From Mytilus trossulus (Eukaryota; Mollusca; Bivalvia; Mytilida; Mytilidae), in assembly GCF_036588685.1 (NCBI RefSeq), contig NC_086382.1, forward strand, positions 71,831,999-71,895,998: DNA of 64,000 nt, written 5' to 3'. Below, piece by piece: positions 23,766 through 36,039 of the stretch; position 1 is the stretch's first letter, and each line of letters starts with the position of its first letter. Position numbers and translations under genes: made by a program. Below the pieces are notes generated by a model. The model was not told where the DNA came from and did no database searches. It was given only the letters and a program-made list of their open reading frames with translations.

Positions 23766-25582
23766 ACAATTACTTGTACTTTTTTAACAATATCATTTAA
23801 GTTGATTACATACTTTATATAATAAAACTTAACTTTAATCATAGCAATGTACATTATTATATTTAGAAACAAAGATATTTAGATGCTATCTGATACATGG
23901 AGTGCAAGGTCTTACGATGCTCTTTTCTACACATCAAGTATGGAAATCATATATTTTTGGCGTTTTTGTTCATAGTTTGGGGTGTTTTATTTCTGTCTGA
24001 TTGTTTTCTTTATATCTGAGAATTGTCCTTTTTTTGTCAGTCATACATAGGTATTTGGTGACTCCTAGATTTGGATAACTTCGTCCTGACATGCATGAAA
24101 TATTTGCCACTGAACTTTCAACCAACACTTAATCATTTGGATAACTGTTTAGTGTTCTTGTTTTTGTGCATAAGTAACAAGGAGGAATAATTAATGAAGT
24201 TTTGAACATATGTTTTGTAAAGTGCTTCCTACTAATCATATCAGTCTATATATATCTGTTCTTTTAATGTCCTTTGATAATCTGCCTTTGATGATTGGTG
24301 ACTCCTGCATTTTGATAACTAGAATATTTGAGCAGCCTTTCTTTGGAATTGTCTATTATATTTAAGAAAAAAATAATATGCTAATCATTGTACAGATTTC
24401 CCTAAATTTGGTCCGCTTTTGGAAATACAACTTTTCAATATCTATCTGGTGTCCTTAGAATAAAAACGATCTTATGTATTATAGTATAAGGTCAGATGAA
24501 ATTCAAAAACATGCTTACTCTTAATGTGTAAACTGTTGGACAACTATTTTATTCACAACAAAAACTATGAATTTCTAGCTTATGTACAATGTACAGGAAA
24601 TATATTGAAATACCAAATTAATAGATGAAGTCTTTTAGGAACAATACTTATGGAGACGGATGATTGGAGTCACACGAGTGTCATGTATCTTTATTAGAGA
24701 ATTACAAGGTTCCGTCGAATTTGACATGTATATTTACAGTCTACTTCAAGTCAGAATTTTATCCATGCATATATTGATCCACATTAAAAGCCTTTTTATC
24801 TTTAATTGCATACTGTATAAATGTTTATTTTTTCAAAAGTCAAGTAAATATATGTCTTGTAATTGACGATGGTTTGATCTTCTCTGGGATCTCTGGCACG
24901 CATATTTAGAGTTTCTGTTACAGAATAATAAAATGTGTTTGCATTACGTTCTGTTTCTTAGGCGGGATTTATTTATTTAAGTGTAAAATATTCAAGTATT
25001 AAGCTCAATAAATGTACTTTGTTAAATCCGTTGTCAAAACTGAATGATTTTATTATAACCTATTGACCTAGCGCGTTTTCGAAAACATATTCAAGAGTCC
25101 TATTTTTTCTCTTTTTTTAAGACGCATTTTTTCTGTATTTTTATTAAAAGGTAATTTTTTACTTAAAAGGTCATTAATACTCAAATGATAATATTTGTTT
25201 TGAAAAAATATCACGGACAAGGACGCGAATCTCTGATATAAGTATTTCGTTGAATATTTTGATCGATCTTCAAACTCTTGACATGATGAAATTAATAGAA
25301 TCGAGAACTTGCTTTTGTCTGACATTTAGTATTTTAATATTCTATAAAAACCCGTAATTCGGGACTGTTTTTAAGTTGTTGGTTTTATTTTCTTGACAAT
25401 TCTCAAACAATTGTTTGAGTAGACCAATCTAACGACCAAGAAACTCGAAGAAACCTATTTAAATCAGTCATGACTTTTTTTGTTTATGTAAAAGGCAGTT
25501 TTATCGATGCTTTATATTTAGCGCTCATATGAAAGAGATATAAAATAGTCAGCCTTACATTTTTACTAATAAACTTCAAAAT
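23766..25582. other. Gene-free stretch
   Basis: No gene supported. Diverged pieces of a repeat with TATTTGCCACTGAACTTTCA occur at about 24050-24300. An 18-bp palindrome CTCAAACAATTGTTTGAG is at about 25402-25420. Confidence 0.5.
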
Positions 25583-25830
25583 AAAATTGAGAATGGTAAT
25601 GGGGAATGTGTCAAAGAGACAACAACCCGACCAAATAAAAAACAAACAACAGCAGAAGGTCACCAACAGGTCTTCAATGTAGCGAGAAATTCCCGCACCC
25701 GGAGGCGTCCTTCAGCTGGCCCCTACACAAATATATACTAGTTCAGTGATAATGAACGCCATACTAATTTCCAAATTGTACACAAGAAACTAAAATTAAA
25801 ATAAAACAAGACTAACAAAGGACTTAACAA
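25583..25830 (+). repeat. Family 2 interspersed repeat
   Basis: Begins AAAATTGAGAATGGTAATGG and contains GTGTCAAAGAGACAACAACC and GGAGGCGTCCTTCAGCTGGC. It closely matches 36209-36440. Confidence 0.85.
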
Positions 25831-27791
25831 AGGACTTTAATGGGACTATGTTAAACAAACGAACCAGTGACCTTAAAGAGTTGTGGCTTGTACCCTAGAT
25901 CTAAACGTATCTTTTTTTAAAACTCTAAATTGTTGTTTTATAAGATTATGCCTAAATATCAAAATATTTGCGCTTAGATTGGTACAATGTATGTGTCACT
26001 TTTACATTGTGAACGACACACTTCATTCCTTGAAATATTTTTAAAGTAGTAACAATGATGTTAATTTTGTAATTGTGTCAACAATTTGGCATCAACAAAA
26101 TTTTACAAAATAAATAAAAACACTTTCAATGGTTTCTCGTGAATTTTCTTTCTAAAAATAAAGATCCCCAATAAATTAAAGAAGTTTTCTCTATATATAT
26201 ATATTATCATGTCAAGATCTAGAGTTCTGGGAAGTTCGGAAAGAATCCGTATAAAAGGAATAACTACCCTTTACTAATGGGTTTTCAAAAATAATTAATG
26301 TTTGACATTTAACAAAAAACCACACTTGAGATTTGAAAAGATTTAATTTATATAAGATTTTGCCTTCTTCAGGGCTATTTTAGTTCGATAAAACACTTTT
26401 ACTGTGATAAATGTAAACAGATTGGTATACCTTTATTTTATTATAATGGTAATTTCTATACAGATTTATAAATGTCTGTACTAAAGACGCCTCATAGTGC
26501 CGTTAAATACATTTATAAGATAATGGGGCTTTTATACATAGTGTTAAATACTTAATAGAGTCTTACCCAGTTGTAAAATATCTTTATGATAGTGCAAATG
26601 AAAGGTAAAAACAGGATTTAATCTTTTCAACAGTGCCAAGCTTAATTTACAATTATATTAATTTTTTCACGAAAAGTCGTTGACTTAGCAGTTTATTTGC
26701 AATTCAAAGCACACACAGAATCGGAGAAACACTCGTCCGCTAAACGAACTGACATTGAAGGATATTTTGTGTGATTCAAGATTCAAGATTAACCAATAAG
26801 CTAACATGTACTTGGAACAATCAACTTGTACTGATACATCATATGGACCCTCAATTTTAATAGCAATGAAATCACAAGATAAACATTAAAATTGTGTCCA
26901 TTATCGTGTTGACATTGAGGAATATTCAATTACTTTGAGGAAATCATACATTGGACCTTCTCTACAAGAACAGTGTAGCTGTAAGATATTTTAAATATTC
27001 ATACAAGGCTAGCTATACGGATAATTAGCCTATATATCAATGTTTCACAAACTGTGTATCATGTCGTTATAGGTAAGATCACACGAATTAGTTTAACATC
27101 TAATAATATATACATGGTATTATTTAACATCTTAAAGAAAACGTGTACATGTAATAACACTTTGAAAAATAAAAAAAAATTTAAAAAATGAGACATTTGT
27201 CAAAGTCAGAATATATATAATATCACGTATACAATAATGTAAATTGGTTGACGATTATGAAAAGCAAATATAACTATTCCTATTATATAATGGTGATATA
27301 ACTAAGGAAGTTTAAATACATTAAATATTTTGAGACGGATGTATAACTTTAATTTCTTTCTGAAGACACAATGCAATGATATTGCTATTAAATTGAATGA
27401 AACCTGTAATTTATTACCAATACTACGTTTTGATGTCTATATAATTATTTGGTCTAGATAATACTTATGTAGATGTGCAGTATATTCTTTATAAAGCGTA
27501 CAAATAACAGTAAAAAGTTGTAATTGAATGTTTTATTACATGCTACTCTATTTCATTATGCAGTACATTAATCTAGATAAACACTCGTATAAAGGATGAT
27601 CGCTTCTCATGTTTTATACTTTCCTCGATAACCTTTCTTGCTATTATTGACTATAATGCATTGCTAATATGTGCTCAAGCAACCCAGGCAATTCTCCTAC
27701 ATTTACCTAATTGTATTAAAAATACTTTTCAATACATTAAAAAGCCTCACAATATAAAATAAATATGATAAATGCATTTTGTTTATATAGA
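25831..27791. other. Gene-free stretch
   Basis: AT-rich with no recognisable gene or repeat beyond short TA runs (for example near 26195-26210). Confidence 0.5.
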
Positions 27792-27982
27792 TTAGACCGT
27801 TGGTTTTCCCGTTTGAATGGTTTTACACTAGTAATTTTGGGGCCCTTTATAGCTTGTTGTTCAGTGTGAGCCAAGGCTCCGTGTTGAAGGCCGTACTTTA
27901 ACCTATAATGGTTTACTTTTTACTTTTTAAATTGTTACTTGGATGGAGAGTTGTCTCATTGGCACTCACACCACATCTTCCT
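27792..27982 (-). repeat. Family 1 interspersed repeat
   Basis: Reverse copy with CCGTTGGTTTTCCCGTTTG, GGGGCCCTTTATAGCTTG, TTGAAGGCCGTACTTTAACC and the terminal CACACCACATCTTCC. Confidence 0.8.
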
Positions 27983-28034
27983 ATATCTATTGACTTTTTA
28001 AAATTATCACTCTGAATGCGGAACTAGTATAAAT

Positions 28035-28150
28035 TAATTCCTCCGGGTGTGGGATTTTCTAGCTGCTTTGAAGACCTTGGTCTATTTTTTGCTCTTTGTT
28101 CGGGTTGTTGTCTCTTTTACACAGTACTGTTTTCCTTCTCAATTCTTTGT
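28035..28150 (-). repeat. Family 2 repeat, partial
   Basis: Contains CCGGGTGTGGGATTTTCTAG, TTCGGGTTGTTGTCTCTTTT and the CCTTCTCAATTCTT end. Confidence 0.75.
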
Positions 28151-28499
28151 AATTTATTTAAAACATTTTGTTAACAGTGAATGAATATCCATCAGACTAT
28201 CATCTAATAAGAAATGTTCGGATCATAAAGCACATTTATGTATAAACATTACGAAATATTCAAAACCCAATTCGTTTTTTATTTGCTATATATATGTTGC
28301 ATTTTTACAAACTGAAGACGAATTACATGGTCCCACGGTGTTCTACCAAAGTATCTTACTAATTGTTTTGCCAATGATTTCATTTTTTCTATCTGTATGT
28401 ATAGCGACATCAAAACTTTTATAGATGTAAGTCTACGCATGACTTTTCAAGATGTTTTATTTTGAAATGTTTCATGTGATATCTATCAAAATAAGATCA

Positions 28500-28735
28500 A
28501 CACGACATATGCCACATGTAGAGCAGAGTCAGATTAATCTTCCGGAGCACCTGGGATCATCCTAAGCTTTTGTTAGATTTCGTGGTACTAAGTCTTAAGA
28601 TTATTATATTGTGTTTTGTGTACTATTGTTTGTTTGTTTGTCTTCTTTTGTTTTAGACATGGTGTTGTTATGCAGTTTATTTTCGATTTATGAGTTTGGA
28701 TGTCCCTATCCCTATGGTATCTTTCGCCCCTCATC
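28500..28735 (-). repeat. Family 3 repeat, longer copy
   Basis: Carries the upstream CCACATGTAGAGCAG and CCGGAGCACCTGGGAT modules as well as the common end GTACTATTGTTTG to TATCTTTCGCCCCTC. It matches the structure at 33515-33735 in inverse orientation. Confidence 0.8.
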
Positions 28736-29419
28736 TATTAATATTTGGTATGACGTTTGTGTACCGAGTAACCTAGTATCCTGTATTCACTTCCTAGTCA
28801 CTCTGTAGGATATTTACGTTAATATATATATGTGTATCTATTGACTTAACAAAACAGAACACCTACACATTGTCATAATGACTGACTAGAACGCATGCAG
28901 GACTTCGTGTGGTCTTAGATCTCTCTTAAAATGTTAAACAAAGATCATGGTACACTTTGTCCTTATTGATCGAAATACCATAATCTCTCATTCGGAATCA
29001 CATAATCTCTCATTCGGAATCAGATCGATGTAAATATAAAATCATTATATCACTTAGTGTTAAACAAATCAAAATAAATTACCTCTCTTTGTATAATTTA
29101 AAGTATCAATAGATTAAGAAGTATAAATTACTTAATAACACAAAGATTAAATACCCTTATGTATATTCTCAATGACCTATAAGTATATATCGTTGATACG
29201 TATACTCGAGACCTTTATTTGTTCTTTGTAAACACTAAAAACAATGACTAAGTTTATATGTTTATATGGGCGCGTCGATTCTAATAGAAAATGATTTCGA
29301 AGATGCCATAAATGAGAATATGGATGCTTTTAACCATGTTGGACCGTTAACATGCTCATGAATTCTAGACTACTGACTAGTCTTTCTTTTTGTACCTCTT
29401 TTATTTATGTTCTTGCTTG
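28736..29419. other. Gene-free stretch
   Basis: Contains an exact 22-bp tandem duplication at 28979-29022 (CATAATCTCTCATTCGGAAT then CA). Nothing else recognised. Confidence 0.5.
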
Positions 29420-29830
29420 GTCAGTGGGACGTCCGTTTGGCTGTGCAGGATGTACAAGTACGCAGACACGTCTGATAAGAATGAAAACGCTCAATCCGAT
29501 TCCTCGTATAAAAATAATGCCACGCTCTCTGCATGCACGTTACAAACCCTTGCAAAAATTTTAAGGGGTCTTTATCTGAAGGTGACCTGTTGCAAAGAAT
29601 GCAAAGCTCTCTGAACGTTAAGAACCCTGGCAACAACTTTTTCGGGGTCCGTATCTATATATGACCTGTTGCAAGGTTAAAGTTTTGTCAAATATACCCT
29701 CATTTTCCAGTGGCTGTTCAAATTCTCCCACCTTCATCCCGGGCGGCCTCTATTACAAGACTCACCTTAATTTGTTCTAAGCCTTAACATGCATGAACTG
29801 TTTCCCACTGAACGTTTATTAACTAACAAC
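29420..29830 (+). repeat. Family 7 repeat with internal tandem duplication
   Basis: Shares GATGTACAAGTACGCAGACA and the CCCTCATTTTCCAGTGG to CCCACCTTCAT portion with 23215-23515. Inside, a block of about 70 bp (GTTACAAACCCTTGC to GACCTGTTGCAA) is repeated in diverged form as GTTAAGAACCCTGGC to GACCTGTTGCAA. Confidence 0.6.
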
Positions 29831-31072
29831 TAATCAGGCAAAACCATTATTTTTGGTTTAATATTTTGTGCCCAGTTATAAATGTCACAACTGCCTCAAT
29901 TTACAAATATATCTTTTTTTAACATTACGAAATAACATCTGTGGAATTTCTTAAGATAATTTTTAAGTTCACATATCTGATAAAACTGAATCGGAAAATG
30001 GCAAACATGTGATAATGTGTCCTATTTGTGACTAGCGTCAACATATAATTTTTAACTGACATACTAGGTAAAGTAGAATTGTTCGAAATCAATGTTTTTC
30101 TTAGTGTATAGCCTTACTGCATGGATCAGCACAAGAGGTTAATTGTAATGATTTATAAAATAATGTGTGCTGCAAGATGGGTCTTGTCAAACAAAATTAT
30201 ATTATAAATTCGCTACCTGTTTTTTTGGTGTATATAAGAATACCTAAGTTATAAATATAATGGAATTTGATGCGATTGTCATACAAGTGAGAGGTTAATC
30301 GATATCAAACCAGGTTCAATCCACCAGTTTCTTCATTTGAAAATGCCAGTACCAAGTCAAGAATATATATGACAGTTGTTGTCCATTCGTTTGATGTGTT
30401 ATATCATTTAATTTTGCCATTTCATTAGCGACTTTCCGTTTTTAATTTTCCTTGGAGTTAAGTATTTTTGTGACTAATTTTCACCCAAAAAACAAATATT
30501 AGAAAGACTGATCTAAATCACTCCAAAAAAAAAAAGAAGACGCGTGTTAAACGTCTTGAACAAAACAATGTGTACATATAGAAACATAAAATATGCTGAT
30601 GTGCATCTTTCATTCAATATATATATAGAATTTAGAATAATCCGGATTCGACAACAAATTTCGTATTACTTTTCAGTAATTTCACATCTAAATGATACAT
30701 TATTATTAATTTATAAACTCATTTATTTTTAATTTACATTTCAGATTTAAGTACACTCTCGGAGTAATCGCTTTTAGTTGAAGCAACGATCAAGTCCGTA
30801 TACAATGGATTTATGTATTTATCCATATAAGATATACTTATGAGCGAGTTCATAAATGGATCAGCTGAAATAGAAATTTAATGGATTAGATATAATGATT
30901 ATAAAGATTATTAAACCAAGGATTACGTGCTTTACGATGTGTGTTAATACTAAAACCATTTATTTGTGTCCCTTGACCTCCTAAAACCCTATCTCAATGT
31001 ATAGTTTAAGTAATCTAGTTGTGTTCGTGAAGGTAGATGTGTTAGTCGTAGAATTGTTCTATTGCAATAATA
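29831..31072. other. Upstream region of the 722-codon gene
   Basis: A family 6 repeat (contains CCAGGTTCAATCCACCAG and ACCAAGTCAAGAATATATA) covers about 30255-30475. A pyrimidine-rich stretch ending TTTACATTTCAG at 30744 is a plausible splice acceptor for a 5' UTR exon, but no matching donor was identified. No TATA box could be assigned with confidence. Confidence 0.4.
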
Positions 31073-33241
31073 ATGAGTGCTGTGGTGTTCGTGGGTGATG
31101 CTTGGAAACCCTCCATTGTACAGATTGTCCCGTTTGCTGACAAAAACATTCAAAATAGTGCTAAATATAAACAATCAGCTTCCTCTGGGACAGATACTAA
31201 CAACAGGTGCTTCCCAGTATTAGCAGTTACAAGAAGTCATTCTGGAATATCACTCAATACTGTCGATACGTATTCATCACTTGATTTTAGTGATTTTCAG
31301 TCAGAAGTTTCGGACGCTGTGTCTTATTCGGGACGTTTACCAACAACGTGCGTCAGAAAAGATAAAAAGTTCCGTAAAATTGCTAGACATTCATCGATGA
31401 GGGAAAATCGCAGCGACATGATGGTTAAATTTTCAGTCCAAGATTTGAATGAACAATGTGGTGCTGTAACGACACGAAGAAATAGTATATCAAGTATTGA
31501 TACCGGAGTGTCCGTGTCAACCGTGTCAGCTTCTAGTTCCGTGTCAAATGGGCTTCCAAAGCCAACGCTTTCTGATAAAAAATTCTTGTACAAACAAAAT
31601 GGATTTAAAAAAACATTGCCGTATACCCCTGGAGAAATAGAGTTACAGAAACAGAAAGAATTGTATGCAAAGGAACAGGCTCAAAAACGGAAAAAGTACA
31701 AGTTGAATGTAAATCAGCTACCGCGAAGTAATACGCCTATCACTGACCATGATCCTGATAAACTTAACATGAAACAAGTAATACGGTTTTTACAAAAGCA
31801 GAAACCCTCTGGATCACCACGACCTGATACATATAATGTAAAATCACCCGAGCGACGGTCAACTGAAAGTCCAGTAAAGACAGCTCCAGCTAATTTTACC
31901 GTCGGTGATAAAATCAGATCGGATTTAAAAACGAGTGACTCTATGAGATCATCGCGATCAAGTGAAATAAGCATAGCAAGTCGGAGTAAACTATTGAGTC
32001 GTGATTCGGATGTGCAGTCTAAGACTTCTGCAAGTCCAAGACATAATAATCGATATCATTATTCGCATAAACATGACTATAGTTATATAGAGAATTGTTC
32101 TACGGACAAACGGGATCGACACCGGAAGTCAGAGGGAAATGTCGATACAAAACATCGATCATCTCATGACGGTAGGGAAAACGATCGAAATAAACATTCG
32201 AAAAAACGTGAAAAAGAGTTTAAATTACACAGATTTCTTGCTTTAGCTCCCAATGGAGAAGGACAGAAAACTAATCCACTGATTATTTCAAACATTTCTC
32301 ATGTGAGGACTAATAATTGGACAACAATGAGAGAAGGATTGAAATCCGAAGGTGCTGCACAAATTCATTCCAAGTCCGAAGAAAAAACATGCATAAGACG
32401 AGTTTCCTCCGAAAGGCATAATGCCTCTCACTATAGAGCTATGAACAAAGAAAATACAAATATTAACTTTAATCAATCTGAAAAAAACGAAGTCGAACTT
32501 CCGCCAAATAAAACTACAGCAGATCAAGAAAAATATAACATAGGCAAATCCGCTACCATCATGCACCAGAGACAAATTCGTTTTCAAAAGGTTAATCCGA
32601 GAGATGATATGACTATGTCAGAATCTGACGATGGCCGAATATCTCAGACAAATTCAAGTATGATACGTCTTCCAAGCGTACATGATTATGTAGAGGAGGA
32701 AGACGGAGAAACAACAACAACTCATGACTCATCTAAGTCAGACATTGACAGGAGAAGCCCGACGACGCAAGCGAGTGACGTTGACACAGAACAAAAGCGA
32801 GAGACAAATATTTCGCGTATTAGTTTGGATTCTTCACGAAGCTCTGTGTATAGTATTCCTATGTTATCACCTTCTCATAGGAAAGGATTTATTTCTAAAG
32901 CAAAACAAAGTATTCACGTGAGTATTCCTAAAGAGGAAGAGGAAACAAAGGAGGTCAAATTATCATTGCGACAGGAAAAGGACCTAACGGCCCAGCGAAG
33001 CTATATGCATGATATGGTATCTAGTAGATCAGCTGATCCATTAGAAGTGATCTATAAACATACCAACGGGCATACAGTGTCGCCATCTAGTGAATCTTTT
33101 TATGATAGAAATGTCTTCCGAATATCAACGGTATCTATGCAAAGTAGAAAATCTGAGGATTGTGGGATATGTGATGGAACAAGACTGTCGCCTGAGTCTC
33201 ATATGACATCTAGGTCCATTGGTGCTCTATCTAGAAACTAA
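31073..33241 (+). CDS. Ser-rich, largely disordered protein of unknown function, 722 aa
   Basis: One uninterrupted ATG-to-stop frame of 723 codons, far longer than chance in this AT-rich sequence; the ATG has A at -3. I do not recognise a family. The protein is rich in Ser, Lys, Arg, Asp and Glu, with few hydrophobic stretches. There is no signal peptide or membrane segment. Basic clusters lie at residues 95-106 (RKDKKFRKIARH) and 204-210 (QKRKKYK), and a His/Arg/Lys/Asp-rich region at about 325-385; the first two could be nuclear localisation signals. A charged, probably helical segment spans about 186-212. An ATTAAA at 33270-33275, 29 bases after the stop, may be the polyadenylation signal. 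Intronless coding suggests either a single large coding exon after a 5' UTR exon, or a retrocopy. A cytoskeletal or nuclear scaffold role is only a guess. Confidence 0.8.
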   Translation: MSAVVFVGDAWKPSIVQIVPFADKNIQNSAKYKQSASSGTDTNNRCFPVLAVTRSHSGISLNTVDTYSSLDFSDFQSEVSDAVSYSGRLPTTCVRKDKKFRKIARHSSMRENRSDMMVKFSVQDLNEQCGAVTTRRNSISSIDTGVSVSTVSASSSVSNGLPKPTLSDKKFLYKQNGFKKTLPYTPGEIELQKQKELYAKEQAQKRKKYKLNVNQLPRSNTPITDHDPDKLNMKQVIRFLQKQKPSGSPRPDTYNVKSPERRSTESPVKTAPANFTVGDKIRSDLKTSDSMRSSRSSEISIASRSKLLSRDSDVQSKTSASPRHNNRYHYSHKHDYSYIENCSTDKRDRHRKSEGNVDTKHRSSHDGRENDRNKHSKKREKEFKLHRFLALAPNGEGQKTNPLIISNISHVRTNNWTTMREGLKSEGAAQIHSKSEEKTCIRRVSSERHNASHYRAMNKENTNINFNQSEKNEVELPPNKTTADQEKYNIGKSATIMHQRQIRFQKVNPRDDMTMSESDDGRISQTNSSMIRLPSVHDYVEEEDGETTTTHDSSKSDIDRRSPTTQASDVDTEQKRETNISRISLDSSRSSVYSIPMLSPSHRKGFISKAKQSIHVSIPKEEEETKEVKLSLRQEKDLTAQRSYMHDMVSSRSADPLEVIYKHTNGHTVSPSSESFYDRNVFRISTVSMQSRKSEDCGICDGTRLSPESHMTSRSIGALSRN

Positions 33242-33269
33242 TTTGTAAAGTAGTTTTTTTTATATATTT

Positions 33270-33275
33270 ATTAAA
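33270..33275 (+). promoter_or_regulatory. Possible polyadenylation signal ATTAAA
   Basis: Common variant of AATAAA, 29 bases after the stop of the 722-codon gene. Confidence 0.4.
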
Positions 33276-33514
33276 TTGAAACTCTTGGCTAAAATCTAAA
33301 CTATTTGAAACTTAATAATGTAATGGCATACAGGCCCTATACGTACCATGCAGCAGGGTTATGAATTACAAATATAAATGGGTTCAATTAAGTCACTTGT
33401 GGTATATCCTAAATAGACCTAGTAGAATTTATTTGCTTTTTCATTTATGATCTGTCCTATATGCGCCAGGTAAGTTTCAGGCTGTACGATATCGGAACAC
33501 TAATGAATTTAAAA

Positions 33515-33735
33515 GAGGAGCGAAAGATACACAAGGGACAGTCAAACTAATAAAATCGAAAATAAACTGAAAACGTAATGGCTAAAAATGAAAAAGACAA
33601 ACAATCAATAGTACACATGACACAATATAGAAAACTATAGATTTAAGCAACACGAACCCCACCAAAAACAGGTGATCCGGAAGGGTAAGCAGATCCTGCT
33701 CCACATGTGGCACCGTCGTGTTGCTTAAGTTATAA
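33515..33735 (+). repeat. Family 3 repeat adjoining the reverse transcriptase relic
   Basis: Read on the reverse strand it follows the RT fragment at 33821-34555 and ends TTTCGCTCCTCTTTTA, like the other family 3 copies. It is therefore probably the 3' non-coding tail of the same retroelement. Confidence 0.75.
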
Positions 33736-33820
33736 CCATCCGGTAAATAGTATAATTTGGTAGGTCACATTCATGAAAGGGATGGCGATTGTAGTTATAA
33801 CGTAAGGAACATATCAGATA

Positions 33821-34555
33821 TCATCGGACTGTTAAATATAAACGGTTAACCAACTCGTAATGGCGCCCGTAAAATTTACGAAGGGATGATTTCAACTTCA
33901 CCATTTGGAATTCACCTCTTTTGTCATTAAGTTGTGTTTGTATCCAATCCTCATTGTTAATATCTAGATGTAAGTCAAGATATGAGGCCGACTTAACTGT
34001 ATCTGTTGTATCCTTTATATCTAGTGCCATCGGATAGATGCGTTAAACATAGTCACTAAATTTTTAAATGTTTATTGAGAGAACATCATCTTTATAGCGG
34101 AAAGTAAAGTTCAAGGATATTGCCAAATTCTGATCTTTCTTCCTCGGAAATTTCTGTATAAAGTCAGCCTCATAATAATAAAGAAACAAGTCGAAAGGAA
34201 GAAGGGCACAATTGGTTCCCATTGGAATTCCGACAGTTTTTTTTAAAAACACGTCCTCCAAACGTAAAAAATATGTTGTCAATCAAGAAATCAAGCATCT
34301 TGATAATGTCAAATTCAGCGATTTTTTTGTATGAATCAGAGTGATCCTTTACAAAGTAGGATGTATCCCTCCCTAATACAAGATACTTGTATCTACGTTG
34401 GCCATTCTTTTTTATGAAACAAAGCAATGCTAACTCTTTCAATGTGTCTTTTAGTTTAAAATGTGGAATACTTGAGTAAAGTGTAGAAAAGTCAAGTGTT
34501 TTAATACTATTGCAAGATGAAAGATAGTTTGATTGTATGTACTCTAAAAGAAATT
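33821..34555 (-). pseudogene. Reverse transcriptase relic (Penelope-like or related retroelement)
   Basis: Three overlapping broken frames on the reverse strand read, in order: LDFSTLYSSIPHFKLKDTL, IIKMLDFLIDNIFFTFGGRVF, VGIPMGTNCALL, FTFRYKDDVLSINI, then SASYLDLHLDINNE and LKSSLRKFYGRHYELVNR. These correspond to conserved RT motifs: the DFSTLYTSIP-type motif, the GIPMGTNCAP-type motif before the catalytic site, and a YxDD-type catalytic box, here YKDD. Between the LNDKR segment and the final KLKSSLRKFYGRH segment a large part seems deleted. Frameshifts and the deletion show it is inactive. The wording of the motifs suggests a Penelope-like or related lineage rather than the CR1-type LINEs elsewhere in the window. 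Confidence 0.7.
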
Positions 34556-35454
34556 AAAACGTCACTTAGGATTATCCTGGCAGGAAGATTAAAACGTCGT
34601 TTTGATCTTATGATACCAGGTTCATTTTTGACTTAAAATATCGTTTAAATCTATAAAAAAATGGCTTCTCTTTAACTGTAAATGACATCTTGATTCTATT
34701 ATATAAGAGGCATCTTTGACGCTAAAATGTCATTTAGATTAATCATTACCGACGCATCTTGCACGTAACAGACGTCATTGTCGATTTCGAAAGAGAGCAG
34801 GCTATAATGCCCATGCAAGGGAGCACTCACACCCACAAAGTTGAAAATTGTTGATATAAGTTGTAATAACTAACTTCCCAATCTACTATCAATAAATATG
34901 TTAAAATCAAATTATGTAGATCTGTTATGACATGTAAACTACGTGCACTTAAACATGATACGTACGAATATTCTGAATTGTACATGTCAATGTCAAAACA
35001 CTATAAGATCTGTATAACAAACTTTTTACAACAAAAGTTGTTGAATTTTACACTTTCAAACCGTGTCAGGGTATTTTTACATCCTAACAATAAAAAAGAC
35101 AAAAAGCATCGATTGAGAGTACAGAAATTGGTGGATGAAACTTGGACGCCATTCAATATAACATTAAAGTTCAACGACATCGACATTTAAGAGACTCTCT
35201 TGGTTTTAATAAAAACTGACAGGAGATTATTTTCGCTATAAGGTATGTACCAAGTCAGAAATATGACAGTTATTACCAATTCGTTTGATGTTTTTTGAGC
35301 TTTTGTACAATTTGATTAGGGATTTTCCGTTTTGATTTTTCCTCAAAGATCAGTATTTTTGTCATTTTACCTTTTTGCTATTAGGGATCAATAAATACGC
35401 AGCCACTTCGGAAATGGACATTTTAGTCTCTCAATGTTAGTTAACGTACTTCTG
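34556..35454. other. Gene-free stretch
   Basis: An 87-codon frame at 34927-35190 is basic and unrecognised, with no supporting signals. About 35235-35365 carries part of the family 6 repeat (ACCAAGTCAGAAATATGACA). Confidence 0.45.
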
Positions 35455-35985
35455 CAACACCGTGTTATCCGTGGTAAACTTTTATTCCACAGGCAAAATT
35501 CAAAATTATGTTTCTTTTTAAGACCACTTATATTCCACACATTTTTATTTTGCGCTACCTATTACTTTAATTGTGAGAATGAAGAGGTTTATCAAGCTGG
35601 AGAGACTCTGACCGTTATTAAAAGACACATGTCTGTGTTTTTGCAAATTATTGTTTACCTCATATCTTGAATCTCTTTATATATATTTACCTAATAGATT
35701 TTAACCAAACAAATTAATAAGTTTAAAGCGAAATAACTCAATTTAAATAGGTTTCTATATAGCAATATTTGGAATTATTTAAAATCTAAAAATCGCTAAA
35801 GAATTTGACTTCTTGAAAATGGTATTTAAAAAGCCACAATTGGTGACAGAACAACAACTTAAAGGGGATTGGAATGTGGATGTCCCATGTCGAAGAAAAC
35901 GTATTATATACCGACATTCATTGCATTCATTGCCAACCCTTCATCGTTTATAAGCAGCAGCTCTGCTTAAATGTTATTCAGACAT
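35455..35985 (+). repeat. Duplicated block, copy 1
   Basis: Shares a long diverged match with 38970-39375: CTCTGACCGTTATTAAAAGA, AAGCGAAATAACTCAAT, CCAACCCTTCATCGTT and AAGCAGCAGCTCTGCTT. Its first part also matches 36865-36965. The two main copies flank the C1q-domain exon of the first C1q gene. Confidence 0.7.
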
Positions 35986-36039
35986 GAAACAAAAAAGCTT
36001 TTGTCTTCTAACTTAGTGATGTATACTCTATATACAGGT

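Noticed and set aside
29352-29636. Overlapping frames on both strands
   Set aside because: All fall in the family 7 repeat; the TCLRTCTS-like peptide recurs at 23222-23428 only because the repeat recurs.
30255-30475. GGTTCAATCC in family 6 as a tRNA T-arm or B box
   Set aside because: It is one base short of the B-box consensus and no matching A box at proper spacing was found.
31324-32921. Several frames of 65-99 codons opposite or within the 722-codon gene
   Set aside because: Shadows of the long frame with no independent support.
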